From contig JAOPYV010000044.1 in NCBI GenBank assembly GCA_025964435.1, forward strand, positions 1 to 36,298: DNA of 36,298 bases, in the 5' to 3' direction. The notes beneath the pieces were generated by a model. The model was not told the DNA's origin. It saw only the letters and a list, made by a program, of their open reading frames with translations, and did not search any database. A program made the position numbers and the translations under genes. Positions 1 through 7,298 of the stretch are shown here, in pieces. This stretch comes from Thermoleophilia bacterium (lineage in GTDB: Bacteria > Actinomycetota > Thermoleophilia > Gaiellales > SKUG01). Each line of letters begins with the position of its first letter. Positions within the stretch are counted from its first letter, which is position 1.

Positions 1-191
1 GTGAGGTCATAGGGCGAGAGCTCGACCTTGACGCGATCGCCCGGGAGGATGCGGATGTAGTACCGACGCATCTTGCCGGAGATATGGCCGAGCACTTCGT
101 GGTCGTTGTCGAGCTTTACCTTGAACATTGTGTTCGGCAGGGCTTCGACGACGACACCCTCGACCTCAATGGTGTCTTCCTTGGTGGACAT
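1..191 (-). CDS. infA: Translation initiation factor IF-1 (partial, C-terminus beyond window)
   Basis: The visible 63 codons on the minus strand begin [14 protein letters not shown] and contain the IF-1 OB-fold signature ([33 protein letters not shown]). IF-1 binds the ribosomal A site during 30S initiation and is normally 70-75 residues, so only the last few residues lie outside the window. The ATG at 191 matches the usual N-terminus. A TATGCT hexamer (198-203, minus) ends 6 nt before the ATG, suggesting a leaderless transcript. The gene is divergent from dtd, and both promoters fit in the 56-nt gap. Confidence 0.95.
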   Translation of the reverse strand, partial: MSTKEDTIEVEGVVVEALPNTMFKVKLDNDHEVLGHISGKMRRYYIRILPGDRVKVELSPYDL

Positions 192-197
192 GGGTGC

Positions 198-241
198 AGC
201 ATACCGAGGTCGGGGGATGCACGCGTGCCGGATGCGACAAT
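198..241. promoter_or_regulatory. Divergent infA/dtd promoter region with start-proximal -10 boxes
   Basis: On the minus strand TATGCT (198-203) lies 6 nt before the infA ATG. On the plus strand GACAAT (236-241) lies 6 nt before the dtd ATG. At that spacing transcription should start at or within a base or two of the start codon. No convincing -35 box or Shine-Dalgarno sequence is visible for either gene. Confidence 0.5.
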
Positions 242-247
242 CGATCC

Positions 248-685
248 ATGAAATGTGTCGTGCAGCGAGTTGCAGAAGCCCACGTGTCGGTTGCCGGAAA
301 CGTCGTCGGGGAGATTGGGCCGGGCCTGCTGGTCCTCGTAGGAATCGCCGAGGGGGACGGTGAGGAGCAGCTGCGCTGGATGGCCGACAAGGTCGTGAAG
401 CTGCGGATCTTCGATGACGATGCCGGTCGATTCGATCGCTCGCTGCTCGATACGGGGGGCGCACTGCTGAGCGTGAGCCAGTTCACCTTGCTGGCCAACG
501 TGGAGAAGGGTGCACGCCCCAGCTTCACGCGCGCGGCACCCCCTGAATGGGCCCAGCCGGCGTGGGAGCGTTTCAACGAGTTGGTCCGCGACCTGGGCGT
601 CGACGTCGCAGCCGGTGTCTTCGGGGCCAGCATGCAGGTGGGACTCGTCAACGACGGGCCCGTGACGATCGTACTGGAGCGGTAA
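248..685 (+). CDS. dtd: D-aminoacyl-tRNA deacylase
   Basis: This 145-residue protein is the full length of the DTD family, which hydrolyses D-amino acids (and glycine) mischarged on tRNA in the cytoplasm. It starts MKCVVQRV, as DTDs do. It carries both active-site motifs: SVSQFTL at residues 75-81 and the cross-subunit Gly-cisPro motif NDGPVT at 135-140. The ATG at 248 is preferred over longer in-frame starts because it matches the family N-terminus and because GACAAT ends 6 nt upstream. It is divergent from infA. A terminator-like hairpin follows at 741-767. Confidence 0.95.
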   Translation: MKCVVQRVAEAHVSVAGNVVGEIGPGLLVLVGIAEGDGEEQLRWMADKVVKLRIFDDDAGRFDRSLLDTGGALLSVSQFTLLANVEKGARPSFTRAAPPEWAQPAWERFNELVRDLGVDVAAGVFGASMQVGLVNDGPVTIVLER

Positions 686-740
686 GGGCGTGGCAGATCG
701 CGTGAATCATTCGTGGCGATCGATTCGATGATCTGGCACT

Positions 741-767
741 GGGCTCCGTCGTGGGGACGACGAGCCC
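741..767. terminator. GC-rich hairpin after dtd
   Basis: GGGCTC-C-GTCGT pairs with ACGACGAGCCC around a GGGG loop: 11 pairs with one bulged C. There is no T-tract, and the stem ends a few bases before the Shine-Dalgarno of the next gene. It could therefore terminate dtd or act on translation of the small gene at 787. Confidence 0.45.
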
Positions 768-786
768 GCGCACGAGGGGATCCGCC

Positions 787-1119
787 ATGTCCATCACGCC
801 TGTCATGAACGTCATCGCCGATCTCGGTGCGGCCGGGGCCGCGAGCTCCGCCATCGGGACCACACGCGGCGTGCTGGATACGCCTGCGGGCGGGATGCTG
901 CTCGACGTGCTCAAGCTGCGCGGCAACGCGGCACTGAAGGGAGTCGACGAACTCGGCCTGCTCGCGGATCCCCGCAGCCGGACGGAGGCGACTGACATCG
1001 CACGCAACCTCGGGTTCATCGAGGCGGGCACCTTCTCCCAACATGAGGGGCGAGCAGTGGCGAGCGGCGTCGAGTACCTGTTCCAGCAGGTCATCAAGAA
1101 CCTCAACGTCGGCGCATAG
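787..1119 (+). CDS. Small protein of unknown function
   Basis: This is a 110-residue protein beginning MSITPVMNVIADLG that I do not recognise. The ATG at 787 is chosen because GAGGGGA lies about 8 nt upstream. The longer in-frame ORF from 751 has no such site and would run through the hairpin. The product is Ala/Gly-rich, has no signal peptide, membrane segment or cysteine, and ends in a probable amphipathic helix (VEYLFQQVIKNLNV). It converges on the HD-GYP gene with a 15-nt gap. It resembles the other small soluble unknowns in this window (16959 and 25659) only in size and style; I see no sequence match between them. Confidence 0.7.
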   Translation: MSITPVMNVIADLGAAGAASSAIGTTRGVLDTPAGGMLLDVLKLRGNAALKGVDELGLLADPRSRTEATDIARNLGFIEAGTFSQHEGRAVASGVEYLFQQVIKNLNVGA

Positions 1120-1134
1120 GCTGACGCGCACGAC

Positions 1135-2208
1135 CTACGCGGCGAGGTCTTCCTTGTCGAAGCCGGTCGTCCAGTCGATCTCGGGCTCGTCCGGCTGGCC
1201 GACGACGCGTCGGCCGTCGCCTGAGCTGTCCGCGCCGCGCGAGGCGGGCAGGGGAGCCGGGAGCGGACGTCGCCCCTCGGTCACGTCCTCGGGCGTGAGC
1301 CCGAACATCCAGGGATCCTTGGCGAGCACGTCGATGAAGGCACGAACGACACGCTCGTCGAACTGGGCGCCTGCGCAGCGACGGACTTCCTCGAGCGCGA
1401 CGAAAGCTGGCTGGCCACGGCGGTAGGGGCGATCGCTGGTGATCGCGTCCCACGTGTCGGCGACGGCGATGATGCGTGCGCCGATCGGGATCTGCGTGCT
1501 GAGCAGCCCGTCGGGATAGCCACGGCCGTCCATGCGCTCGTGGTGCGAACGAATCAGCGGTACTGCGTCGCGCAGCACCTGGAGCTTGGAGCAGATGCGC
1601 GCGCCCTCGATCGGGTGCACCTTCATCGCCTCGAACTCCTCGTCCGTCAGCCGACCGGGCTTCTGGAGCACGCCGTCGGGGACGGCGATCTTGCCGATGT
1701 CGTGGAAGGTGGCGGCGTGGCGCAACACGTCGAGCTCCCGCTCGTTCATGCCGAGCTCCTGGCCGATCAGGATCGAGACCAGCGTGACGCGCAGGCCGTG
1801 GCCGGCGGTGTAGCGATCCTTCGCTTCGACGGCGGCGTTGAGCGCTGCGAAGGTCTCGAGCGTCGACTCGGCGAGCTGGCGGCTCGCCTCGGCGAGGTCG
1901 ATCGCATGCCCGCGTGCTCGCTGGAGCGGGGCTCGAACGGTGAAGAAGAGCACGGCGCCGATGAGCGCGAACCCGAGGATGACGATGCCGAGCACGACGC
2001 TGCCGGGCAGGTTGCCCGCCTCGGTCACGCCCGTGGTGCTGCCACGCTCGATGCCGGAGTGCCAAGCGAGGTTCGCGGCGAAGAGCCCGAGGACGATGAA
2101 GGCCCCGGTGCCACAGATCACTGCGAGCACGCTGGCACGCAGGCGCGCGACGGTACCCCGGACGTCCGGGTCGTCGTCAAATGTGCGGTAGGCGAACGGG
2201 TGCGGCAT
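1135..2208 (-). CDS. Membrane-anchored HD-GYP domain protein
   Basis: This 357-residue protein has two predicted transmembrane segments (about 27-49 and 71-91) with a roughly 20-residue loop between them. A helical linker with the KDRYTAGHGLRV motif follows (130-141), then an HD-GYP domain with HDIGK (169-173) and HHERMDGRGYP (222-232). HD-GYP proteins are metal-dependent phosphodiesterases that usually degrade cyclic di-GMP, and the full HD and GYP signatures suggest an active enzyme. The small extracytoplasmic loop could be sensory, but no known sensor domain is visible. The C-terminal 40 residues are acidic and probably disordered. A TACGCT box (2214-2219, minus) lies 5 nt before the ATG. 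Confidence 0.9.
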   Translation of the reverse strand: MPHPFAYRTFDDDPDVRGTVARLRASVLAVICGTGAFIVLGLFAANLAWHSGIERGSTTGVTEAGNLPGSVVLGIVILGFALIGAVLFFTVRAPLQRARGHAIDLAEASRQLAESTLETFAALNAAVEAKDRYTAGHGLRVTLVSILIGQELGMNERELDVLRHAATFHDIGKIAVPDGVLQKPGRLTDEEFEAMKVHPIEGARICSKLQVLRDAVPLIRSHHERMDGRGYPDGLLSTQIPIGARIIAVADTWDAITSDRPYRRGQPAFVALEEVRRCAGAQFDERVVRAFIDVLAKDPWMFGLTPEDVTEGRRPLPAPLPASRGADSSGDGRRVVGQPDEPEIDWTTGFDKEDLAA

Positions 2209-2241
2209 TCACGAGCGTATCGGCACGCCGACGCTCGTGGT

Positions 2242-2260
2242 TGAGCGCTCTTCGCGCTCA
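2242..2260. terminator. Hairpin overlapping the pitA stop codon
   Basis: TGAGCGC and GCGCTCA form a perfect 7-bp stem around TCTTC. The stem includes the pitA stop codon on the minus strand and lies between pitA and the HD-GYP promoter. There is no T-tract, so it may act as a terminator or as a 3'-end stabiliser. Confidence 0.4.
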
Positions 2261-3334
2261 GTGTGCGACGGCGCCGCCGCGCTTGGCGAGCTGGATGCGC
2301 ATCGCGATGACGAGGCCACCCGAGATCACGAGCAGCAGCACGGGGCTGATCGCCGTGATGGAGAAGGCGAGTGCGCCGACCAAGCCGGCCATCGGCAGGG
2401 TCATGATCCACGCCGTGAGGATGTCGCCGACGACCGTCCAGCGCACGGAGGAGACGCGCTTGGCGGCGCCGGCGCCGAGCACGCTGCCGGTGACGACGTG
2501 GGTCGTGGAGACGGGCATGCCGTTGTGCTCGGCGAAGGTGAGGATGCCGGCGGAGGCGATCGACGCGGAGAAGCCCTGCATCGGGCTCATCTTGACCATC
2601 TTGCCGCCGAGCGTCTTGATGATCTTCCAGCCGCCGGCGTAGGTGCCGAGGCCCATCGCGAGTGCTGCGCTCAGCTTGACCCACATCGGCGGCTCGCTCA
2701 CTGAGGAGTCCAGGCTTCCGGCCGCGATCAGCGCGAGCATCATGACGCCCATCGCCTTCTGCGCATCGTTGAGGCCGTGGGCGAACGAGAGCCAGCCGCC
2801 GGAGAGGATCTGTGCGCGGCGGAAGGCCTTGTTGCCCGTGCGCGGGGACATGCCGCCGACCATGCGCATGAGGATCGCCATGACGACCAGCCCGCCGATG
2901 AGGCCGAGCATCGGTGCGATCAGTGACGGGATGAGCACCTTCTCGCGCACGCCCGACCAGTAGATCGTCGTGTTGCCCTGTGCGACGGCGGCACCGACGA
3001 GGCCGCCGACGAGCGCATGGGACGACGAGGAGGGGAGACCGTAGAACCACGTAACGAGGTTCCAGGTGATGGCGCCGGCCAGGCCCGCGAGTGCGACCTC
3101 GAGCGTCGCGACGTTCGGCGCGGCCTCAATGATGCCCTTGCCGACCGTCGCGGCGACCTCACTGCCCGAGAGTGCCCCGATGAAGTTGAGCACGGCCGCG
3201 TAGGCGACGGCGATCTTCGGGTCGAGCGCGCGCGTGCCAACCATCGTCGCGATGGAGTTCGCGGTGTCGTGGAAGCCGTTCGTGAAGTCGAACACGAGGG
3301 CGAGCAGGATGACCATGACGAGGGTGGAGACCAT
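2258..3334 (-). CDS. pitA: PiT-family inorganic phosphate transporter
   Basis: This 358-residue integral membrane protein belongs to the PHO4/PiT family of low-affinity, ion-coupled phosphate (metal-phosphate) symporters. The duplicated PiT signature is visible as FDFTNGFHDTANS near the N-terminus and AHGLNDAQKAMGV in the second half, with VSTTHVVTGS further on. About ten hydrophobic segments are present, and the length is normal for short bacterial PiT proteins. It begins 9 nt after the DUF47 gene on the same strand, the usual bacterial pairing of a PiT transporter with its DUF47 partner. The two are probably co-transcribed from the promoter in front of the DUF47 gene. Confidence 0.93.
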   Translation of the reverse strand: MVSTLVMVILLALVFDFTNGFHDTANSIATMVGTRALDPKIAVAYAAVLNFIGALSGSEVAATVGKGIIEAAPNVATLEVALAGLAGAITWNLVTWFYGLPSSSSHALVGGLVGAAVAQGNTTIYWSGVREKVLIPSLIAPMLGLIGGLVVMAILMRMVGGMSPRTGNKAFRRAQILSGGWLSFAHGLNDAQKAMGVMMLALIAAGSLDSSVSEPPMWVKLSAALAMGLGTYAGGWKIIKTLGGKMVKMSPMQGFSASIASAGILTFAEHNGMPVSTTHVVTGSVLGAGAAKRVSSVRWTVVGDILTAWIMTLPMAGLVGALAFSITAISPVLLLVISGGLVIAMRIQLAKRGGAVAH

Positions 3335-3343
3335 GATCCGTGA

Positions 3344-3964
3344 TCAGCTGTTCTTGACGGCGATCTGCTCCAGGATGGAGGCGGCGCGCTCGCAGGAGTC
3401 GATCGCTTCCTCCATCTGGTTGTAGATGTCCTTCCAGCAGATGATGATTGCCGGCTCGTCGTAGCAGGCGGCGAAGACTTCCTTGATGCCCGTGCGCAGC
3501 AGCTCGTCGCCGGCATCCTCGAGCTTGTGGATGTTCTGCCAGTGGTGTTCCATCCGGCTCGGCTCGTTGATGTGGCGCAGCGCGGCCTGCAGCTCCTGGG
3601 TCGCGGCAACGAGGATGTCGGCCTGGCCCTTCACCGTGTTGGTGACTGCTTCGACCTGGTAGATGTCGAAGAGCGAAGCCGCTTCGTCGGTGTCGTCGAT
3701 GATGTCGTCGACGTACTTGGCCAGCGAGTAGATGTCCTCGCGGTCGTACGGCGTGACGAAGGTTGCGGTCAGCTCGCCGACGAGCTCACGCATGACGCGG
3801 TCGCCCTGGTGCTCGAGCGCCTTGATCTCCTGCACCATGCCCGACGTCTGCGGGTAGCCGCTGAGCATCTTCTGCATCGCGCTCGCGGTCTGTGCGGCGA
3901 CGTCGCCGCCCTGCACGAGCAGCGAGTCGAACTTCGTGTTCTTCGGCACCAGGGAGAAAGCCAT
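3344..3964 (-). CDS. DUF47 (PhoU-like) accessory protein of the PiT transporter
   Basis: This 206-residue, all-helical, acidic protein of the DUF47/PhoU-like family begins MAFSLVPKNTKFDSLL. Conserved stretches include ALEHQGDRVMRELVGEL, TPYDREDIYSLAKYVDDIID and DIYNQMEEAIDSCERAA, which carry the paired acidic metal-binding motifs of PhoU-like bundles. The family is almost always encoded next to PiT transporters and is thought to modulate them; the exact mechanism is not settled. pitA lies 9 nt downstream. A GATACT box (3971-3976, minus) ends 6 nt before the ATG, so the two-gene message is probably leaderless. Confidence 0.92.
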   Translation of the reverse strand: MAFSLVPKNTKFDSLLVQGGDVAAQTASAMQKMLSGYPQTSGMVQEIKALEHQGDRVMRELVGELTATFVTPYDREDIYSLAKYVDDIIDDTDEAASLFDIYQVEAVTNTVKGQADILVAATQELQAALRHINEPSRMEHHWQNIHKLEDAGDELLRTGIKEVFAACYDEPAIIICWKDIYNQMEEAIDSCERAASILEQIAVKNS

Positions 3965-4194
3965 TCGCGGAGTATCGCAGCGCTGTGTGAAGCTGCCGTG
4001 AAGGTGGGGGCACCGTCATGGAATGTTCCGAGGATCGGCTGAAACAGGTGGGTCGCGGCGTCCGACGAGTAGGTGTGGATGAAACTCGGGACGAACCAAA
4101 TCGCATTGTTGATGCGCAGGCTGCCGCGAAGCAGCGAAACACGGCGGACAAGCCCTTCTTCTGGCGTGTAGCCAGTGGAGTGCTGTATGCGGAG

Positions 4195-4941
4195 ATGGCA
4201 TACACGCGCTCCATCCGGCCGCCCCTCCTCACGGAGTGGGAGTCGGAGCGGGTCCAGGCCTTCAAGAACCGCGACAGCCGGGCACGCTGGATGGCGGGGC
4301 GGGCACTGGCGAAGGTGCTCGTGAAGGAGCGACTGAGCCTGCCGGGCATCGTCGAGATCCGCGAGGGCGCCGACGGTGAGCCGCTCGTGTACTCCGACGG
4401 GTTCCCGATGCCGGACGTCTGGCTCGGCATCAGCGTGCGACACAACCGCATCAGCTGCGTGCTTGCCGACCGCCCGGTGGCGCTGGAGACGCGTCAGGTC
4501 CGCGCCGAGGAGGGTCATCTCGTCGACCACTTCCTCGAGCGGAGCGAGCAGCGGATCCTGCGACGCGCGCTCGGCAACGCACAGACCGTGCGCAGCGCCG
4601 GATGGGCGATCAAGGAAGCCGCGCAGCGAGCGGCGCGCATGCGTCGCACGACCGAGCTCAGGGACGTTGCACTCACCTCCGATTTCGGAGTCCACGTGGG
4701 TGACTCGACCAAGCTCGACGTGCTGGCACTCCGGGTGGTGGACGACATCGCCGTGGCGATCGTCGGCCGGTTCCTGGTCGAGGAGCGCCAGACGGTGCGC
4801 ATCGTGCTCGATGCCGCGGCACGCGAGGACGCGACGCCGCGCCTGCAGGCAGCGTTCGAGCGATCGATGGTCCGTGCGCGACGCATCGCCGACGCGCGGA
4901 TGCGCTGGCAGCCGCTGCGGCCGGACCTCAGCGAAGGCTGA
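4195..4941 (+). CDS. 4'-phosphopantetheinyl transferase-like protein (degenerate acid motif)
   Basis: This 248-residue protein has the order of elements of the Sfp/AcpS superfamily, which transfers phosphopantetheine from CoA to carrier proteins. It shows an N-terminal RARWMAGRALAKVLV helix, ISVRHN (79-84, where the family has a SxSH motif), VALETR (95-100, where the family has GxDxE) and WAIKEA (137-142, the conserved W-x-x-KEA). The expected Mg-binding Asp and Glu of GxDxE appear to be Glu and Arg here, so activity is doubtful. About 75 C-terminal residues follow without a recognisable domain. The start is uncertain: the frame is open back to 4018, but that part looks intergenic, and no good Shine-Dalgarno is visible. 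Assignment is from motif order only. Confidence 0.5.
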   Translation: MAYTRSIRPPLLTEWESERVQAFKNRDSRARWMAGRALAKVLVKERLSLPGIVEIREGADGEPLVYSDGFPMPDVWLGISVRHNRISCVLADRPVALETRQVRAEEGHLVDHFLERSEQRILRRALGNAQTVRSAGWAIKEAAQRAARMRRTTELRDVALTSDFGVHVGDSTKLDVLALRVVDDIAVAIVGRFLVEERQTVRIVLDAAAREDATPRLQAAFERSMVRARRIADARMRWQPLRPDLSEG

Positions 4942-5047
4942 TCCGCACCCAACGAGCGTTCCGCTCCGTACGCGAGCAGTGCCCAAGGATGGGCCGCGGC
5001 ATGGCCGTTGCTGCAGTACGGGGTCGGTTTTTCGACGATTCTGCGTC

Positions 5048-5076
5048 TTGACCGGGGTGGATTGCCGTCCTACCTT
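5048..5076 (+). promoter_or_regulatory. Consensus-like sigma70 promoter of the 5083 gene
   Basis: TTGACC (5048-5053) and TACCTT (5071-5076) are separated by exactly 17 nt. The -10 ends 6 nt before the ATG at 5083, and the intervening GGAGGC could also be read as a Shine-Dalgarno too close to the start. The block TACCTTGGAGGCA recurs in the promoter at 16866-16894. Confidence 0.7.
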
Positions 5077-5082
5077 GGAGGC

Positions 5083-5604
5083 ATGACCACCTTCTCCCGC
5101 GCCTCCGTCTCGAATCTCATCCCGTCATGGGAGCCCGAGCACGCCGAAGGTCCGGTCAGCGAGCCGCTCGGAACGAGCGTGGTCGAGCAGGCAGTCGCCG
5201 CACACGTGGTGGAGCAGGCGCAGGTCGTGGAGCATGCGCGTCAGCCGGAGCGGTCACCTGCGGTGCATGCGCGCAGGATCACGCCGCCGCCGACCTATGA
5301 CGTCGGTGATGTCACAGATCCAGTGCCGGTGCGCAGCAGCTTCGCCTACGACGTGCTGTCGAAGGACCCCGAGCCGATCGTCGAGCCGCTCATGGCGCTG
5401 ACGGTCGATGACGTGGACGTGTTGTCCACGCAGACGCTCGCGCGCGAGGCGCTGCGCGGTCGCATCCTGGCGTTCGCACAGCAGCGTGAGCGCCGCAGCG
5501 CCTATGAGATCGCCTTCATCCTGCTCGCAGGCGCCGTCGCCGTGCTGCTCGCCGCCCCGCCGCTCGTTCGCGTGCTGCTGGCCGCGCGTGGCATCGAGGC
5601 CTGA
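5083..5604 (+). CDS. Tail-anchored membrane protein of unknown function
   Basis: This 173-residue protein begins MTTFSRASVSNL. Residues 1-115 are acidic, proline-rich and probably disordered, with a short VVEQAVAAHVVEQAQVVEHA helix. A charged helix (118-140) leads into a single C-terminal hydrophobic segment (about 143-168), so the bulk would be cytoplasmic with a tail anchor. I do not recognise a family. The ATG at 5083 sits directly behind the promoter at 5048-5076. The stop codon overlaps the start of the SLT-M15 hydrolase by one base (TGATG), so the two are translationally coupled. That makes a role in localising or controlling the hydrolase a reasonable guess. Confidence 0.75.
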   Translation: MTTFSRASVSNLIPSWEPEHAEGPVSEPLGTSVVEQAVAAHVVEQAQVVEHARQPERSPAVHARRITPPPTYDVGDVTDPVPVRSSFAYDVLSKDPEPIVEPLMALTVDDVDVLSTQTLAREALRGRILAFAQQRERRSAYEIAFILLAGAVAVLLAAPPLVRVLLAARGIEA

Positions 5605-6635
5605 TGCGCCGACCGCGCTTCCCACACTTCCCGCGTGGCCCACGCGCCGGCGGACTGCTCGTGCTGATGGTCGCACTGGCGGCCTTCCTCGCTGCGGGTG
5701 CTCCGGGTGCACCGGGTCCGATCGCCGGCGACGTTGCGCCCTCCGAGGAGTGGCTCGACCAGCAGGCGCGCGAGCAGCTGCGCCTGGACGAGCTCGACAT
5801 CGCCACCGACACCGGCGAGGACCAGGCGCTCGTCGACAGCGTCCTCACGGGCAAGACGTCGGCAATCGCTGCCGCCAAGCCGAAGCCGCTGCGCCGGATC
5901 GACTTCCGGGCGATGGCCTACCGCGCCGCCGTCGGCGCCGGCATCAAGCGGCCCGGACTGTTCGTCCGGCAGATGGCGGCCGAGAGCGGTTTTCAGCCCT
6001 GTGCGGGCAGTCCGGCAGGTGCCATTGGCATCGCCCAGATCATGCCCGAGACGGCGCGCGGCTGGGGCGTCGATCCCTGGGTGCCCGCGGATGCGCTGCA
6101 GGCTGCCGCCAAGGCTATGGCCAAGTATGAGCGGCAGCTCGGCTCGTATCGGCTCGCGCTGGCGGCGTACAACGCGGGGACGGGCGCCGTGGCGCGTTTC
6201 GGTGGCGTGCCGCCCTATGCCGAGACGCAGGAGTACATCCGGCGCGTCATGACCATCTCCTACAAGCTGCCGGGGATGACCCAGGTCTTCGATATCCCAC
6301 AGCGGATGAAGCCCGAGTTCGCGGGTCGACTGCGCCTGCTGGCGAAGGATGTCCGCTCACGTGGCGCGACGCTCGAGGTGGAGGAGGCGTGGCGCAGCTA
6401 CGAGGACTCGATGCGGATCTGGAAGGCGGCCAAGCGCAAGCGCGGCGGCTGGAAGAACGCGAAGGTCTGGGCTGCTCCGCCCGGCTGCTCGAACCACGTG
6501 CGGGGCCTGGCTGCCGACCTCCAGGGCAACCTCGCGCTCGCCAAGCGCCTCGCACCGAAGTACGGACTCGTCTTCCCGATGGCGCACGAGCCATGGCATG
6601 TCGAGCTGGCGGGGATCCGGACCCAGTCGGGGTAG
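5604..6635 (+). CDS. Exported bifunctional peptidoglycan hydrolase: SLT lytic transglycosylase plus M15-like peptidase
   Basis: This 343-residue protein has an N-terminal signal or anchor segment (about 16-34). An SLT domain follows (about 100-225) with the catalytic Glu127 in AAESGF, GIAQIMP (142-148), AAYNAG (187-192) and YIRRVM. The C-terminal domain (about 255-335) resembles M15/VanY D,D-carboxypeptidases. It has H298 and D305 in SNHVRGLAADL and EPWH at 329-332, the expected zinc-site pattern. The SLT domain would cleave the glycan strand and the M15 domain the stem peptide. It is coupled by a one-base overlap to the tail-anchored protein upstream. I infer a wall-remodelling role; a lysis role has no phage context here. 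Confidence 0.85.
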   Translation: MRRPRFPHFPRGPRAGGLLVLMVALAAFLAAGAPGAPGPIAGDVAPSEEWLDQQAREQLRLDELDIATDTGEDQALVDSVLTGKTSAIAAAKPKPLRRIDFRAMAYRAAVGAGIKRPGLFVRQMAAESGFQPCAGSPAGAIGIAQIMPETARGWGVDPWVPADALQAAAKAMAKYERQLGSYRLALAAYNAGTGAVARFGGVPPYAETQEYIRRVMTISYKLPGMTQVFDIPQRMKPEFAGRLRLLAKDVRSRGATLEVEEAWRSYEDSMRIWKAAKRKRGGWKNAKVWAAPPGCSNHVRGLAADLQGNLALAKRLAPKYGLVFPMAHEPWHVELAGIRTQSG

Positions 6636-6728
6636 GCCTGGGGTCAAGTCGGCCACGACTGCGGGAAGGTCGGCCAGCGAATGGTCTGATACCTGTCGCC
6701 GCGCGCACGCACGCGGGACGATCGTGAC

Positions 6729-7298
6729 GTGATCCCGTCCATCCTCCTGACCAATCGTCCATTCGCCCGCCTGTGGGCTGCCACGTCGTTGTCCACGTTC
6801 GGCAATCAGCTGACGTTCCTGGCCCTGCCCATCGTGGCGTTCGAGAAGACAGGATCGGCCGCGACGTTCGCTTCCGTGATGGCAGCGAGTAGCGCCGGGA
6901 TCCTGCTGACGATGCTCGTAGGCGGTGCGCTTGCCGACCGGATGGATCGCCGATGGCTCATGCTCACGGGTGATGCATGCCTGATCCCGATCGTCGTGGG
7001 CCTGGGCGCGTGCGTGCACTTCGAGGCGTGGTCGCTGGTCGTGGCTCTCGCATTCGTGCAGACCATCGTCGCCTCGCTGTTTCGCGCGGGCGACGCACTC
7101 CAACGCGATCTCGTCGACGACGGCGAGCGCAACGGCGCGACCGCACTGCGCCAGTTCTCCCTGCAGACCTCGTCGTTCGTCACCCCGCTGCTCGGTGCGG
7201 GTCTCTACTCGATCGCCGGATTCGAGGTCATCGTCGCCATCGACGCGGCAACGTACCTTGCGAGCTTCGTGCTCATGCTCGGCGTGGCGGATCCGTGA
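6729..7298 (+). CDS. MFS transporter, N-terminal half (frame 1 of a split gene)
   Basis: These 189 residues contain the first six transmembrane helices of an MFS_3-type exporter (FARLWAATSLSTFGNQLTF; then the inter-helix motif GGALADRMDRR). Reading stops right after TM6 (LASFVLMLGVADP). The C-terminal six-helix half continues in the -1 frame, starting at a GTG that overlaps this stop (GTGA). The start is a GTG at 6729, with GACGAT (6717-6722) ending 6 nt upstream. The break lies in the central loop between the two six-helix domains. It could be a frameshift error, a broken gene, or a genuine two-subunit transporter coupled by the overlap. No slippery heptamer is visible near the stop. Confidence 0.75.
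   Translation: MIPSILLTNRPFARLWAATSLSTFGNQLTFLALPIVAFEKTGSAATFASVMAASSAGILLTMLVGGALADRMDRRWLMLTGDACLIPIVVGLGACVHFEAWSLVVALAFVQTIVASLFRAGDALQRDLVDDGERNGATALRQFSLQTSSFVTPLLGAGLYSIAGFEVIVAIDAATYLASFVLMLGVADP

Noticed and set aside
4018-4194. N-terminal extension of the phosphopantetheinyl-transferase-like frame to an ATG at 4018
   Set aside because: The extra 59 residues match nothing in the family, the base composition looks intergenic, and the core fits a start near 4195. It remains an alternative start.
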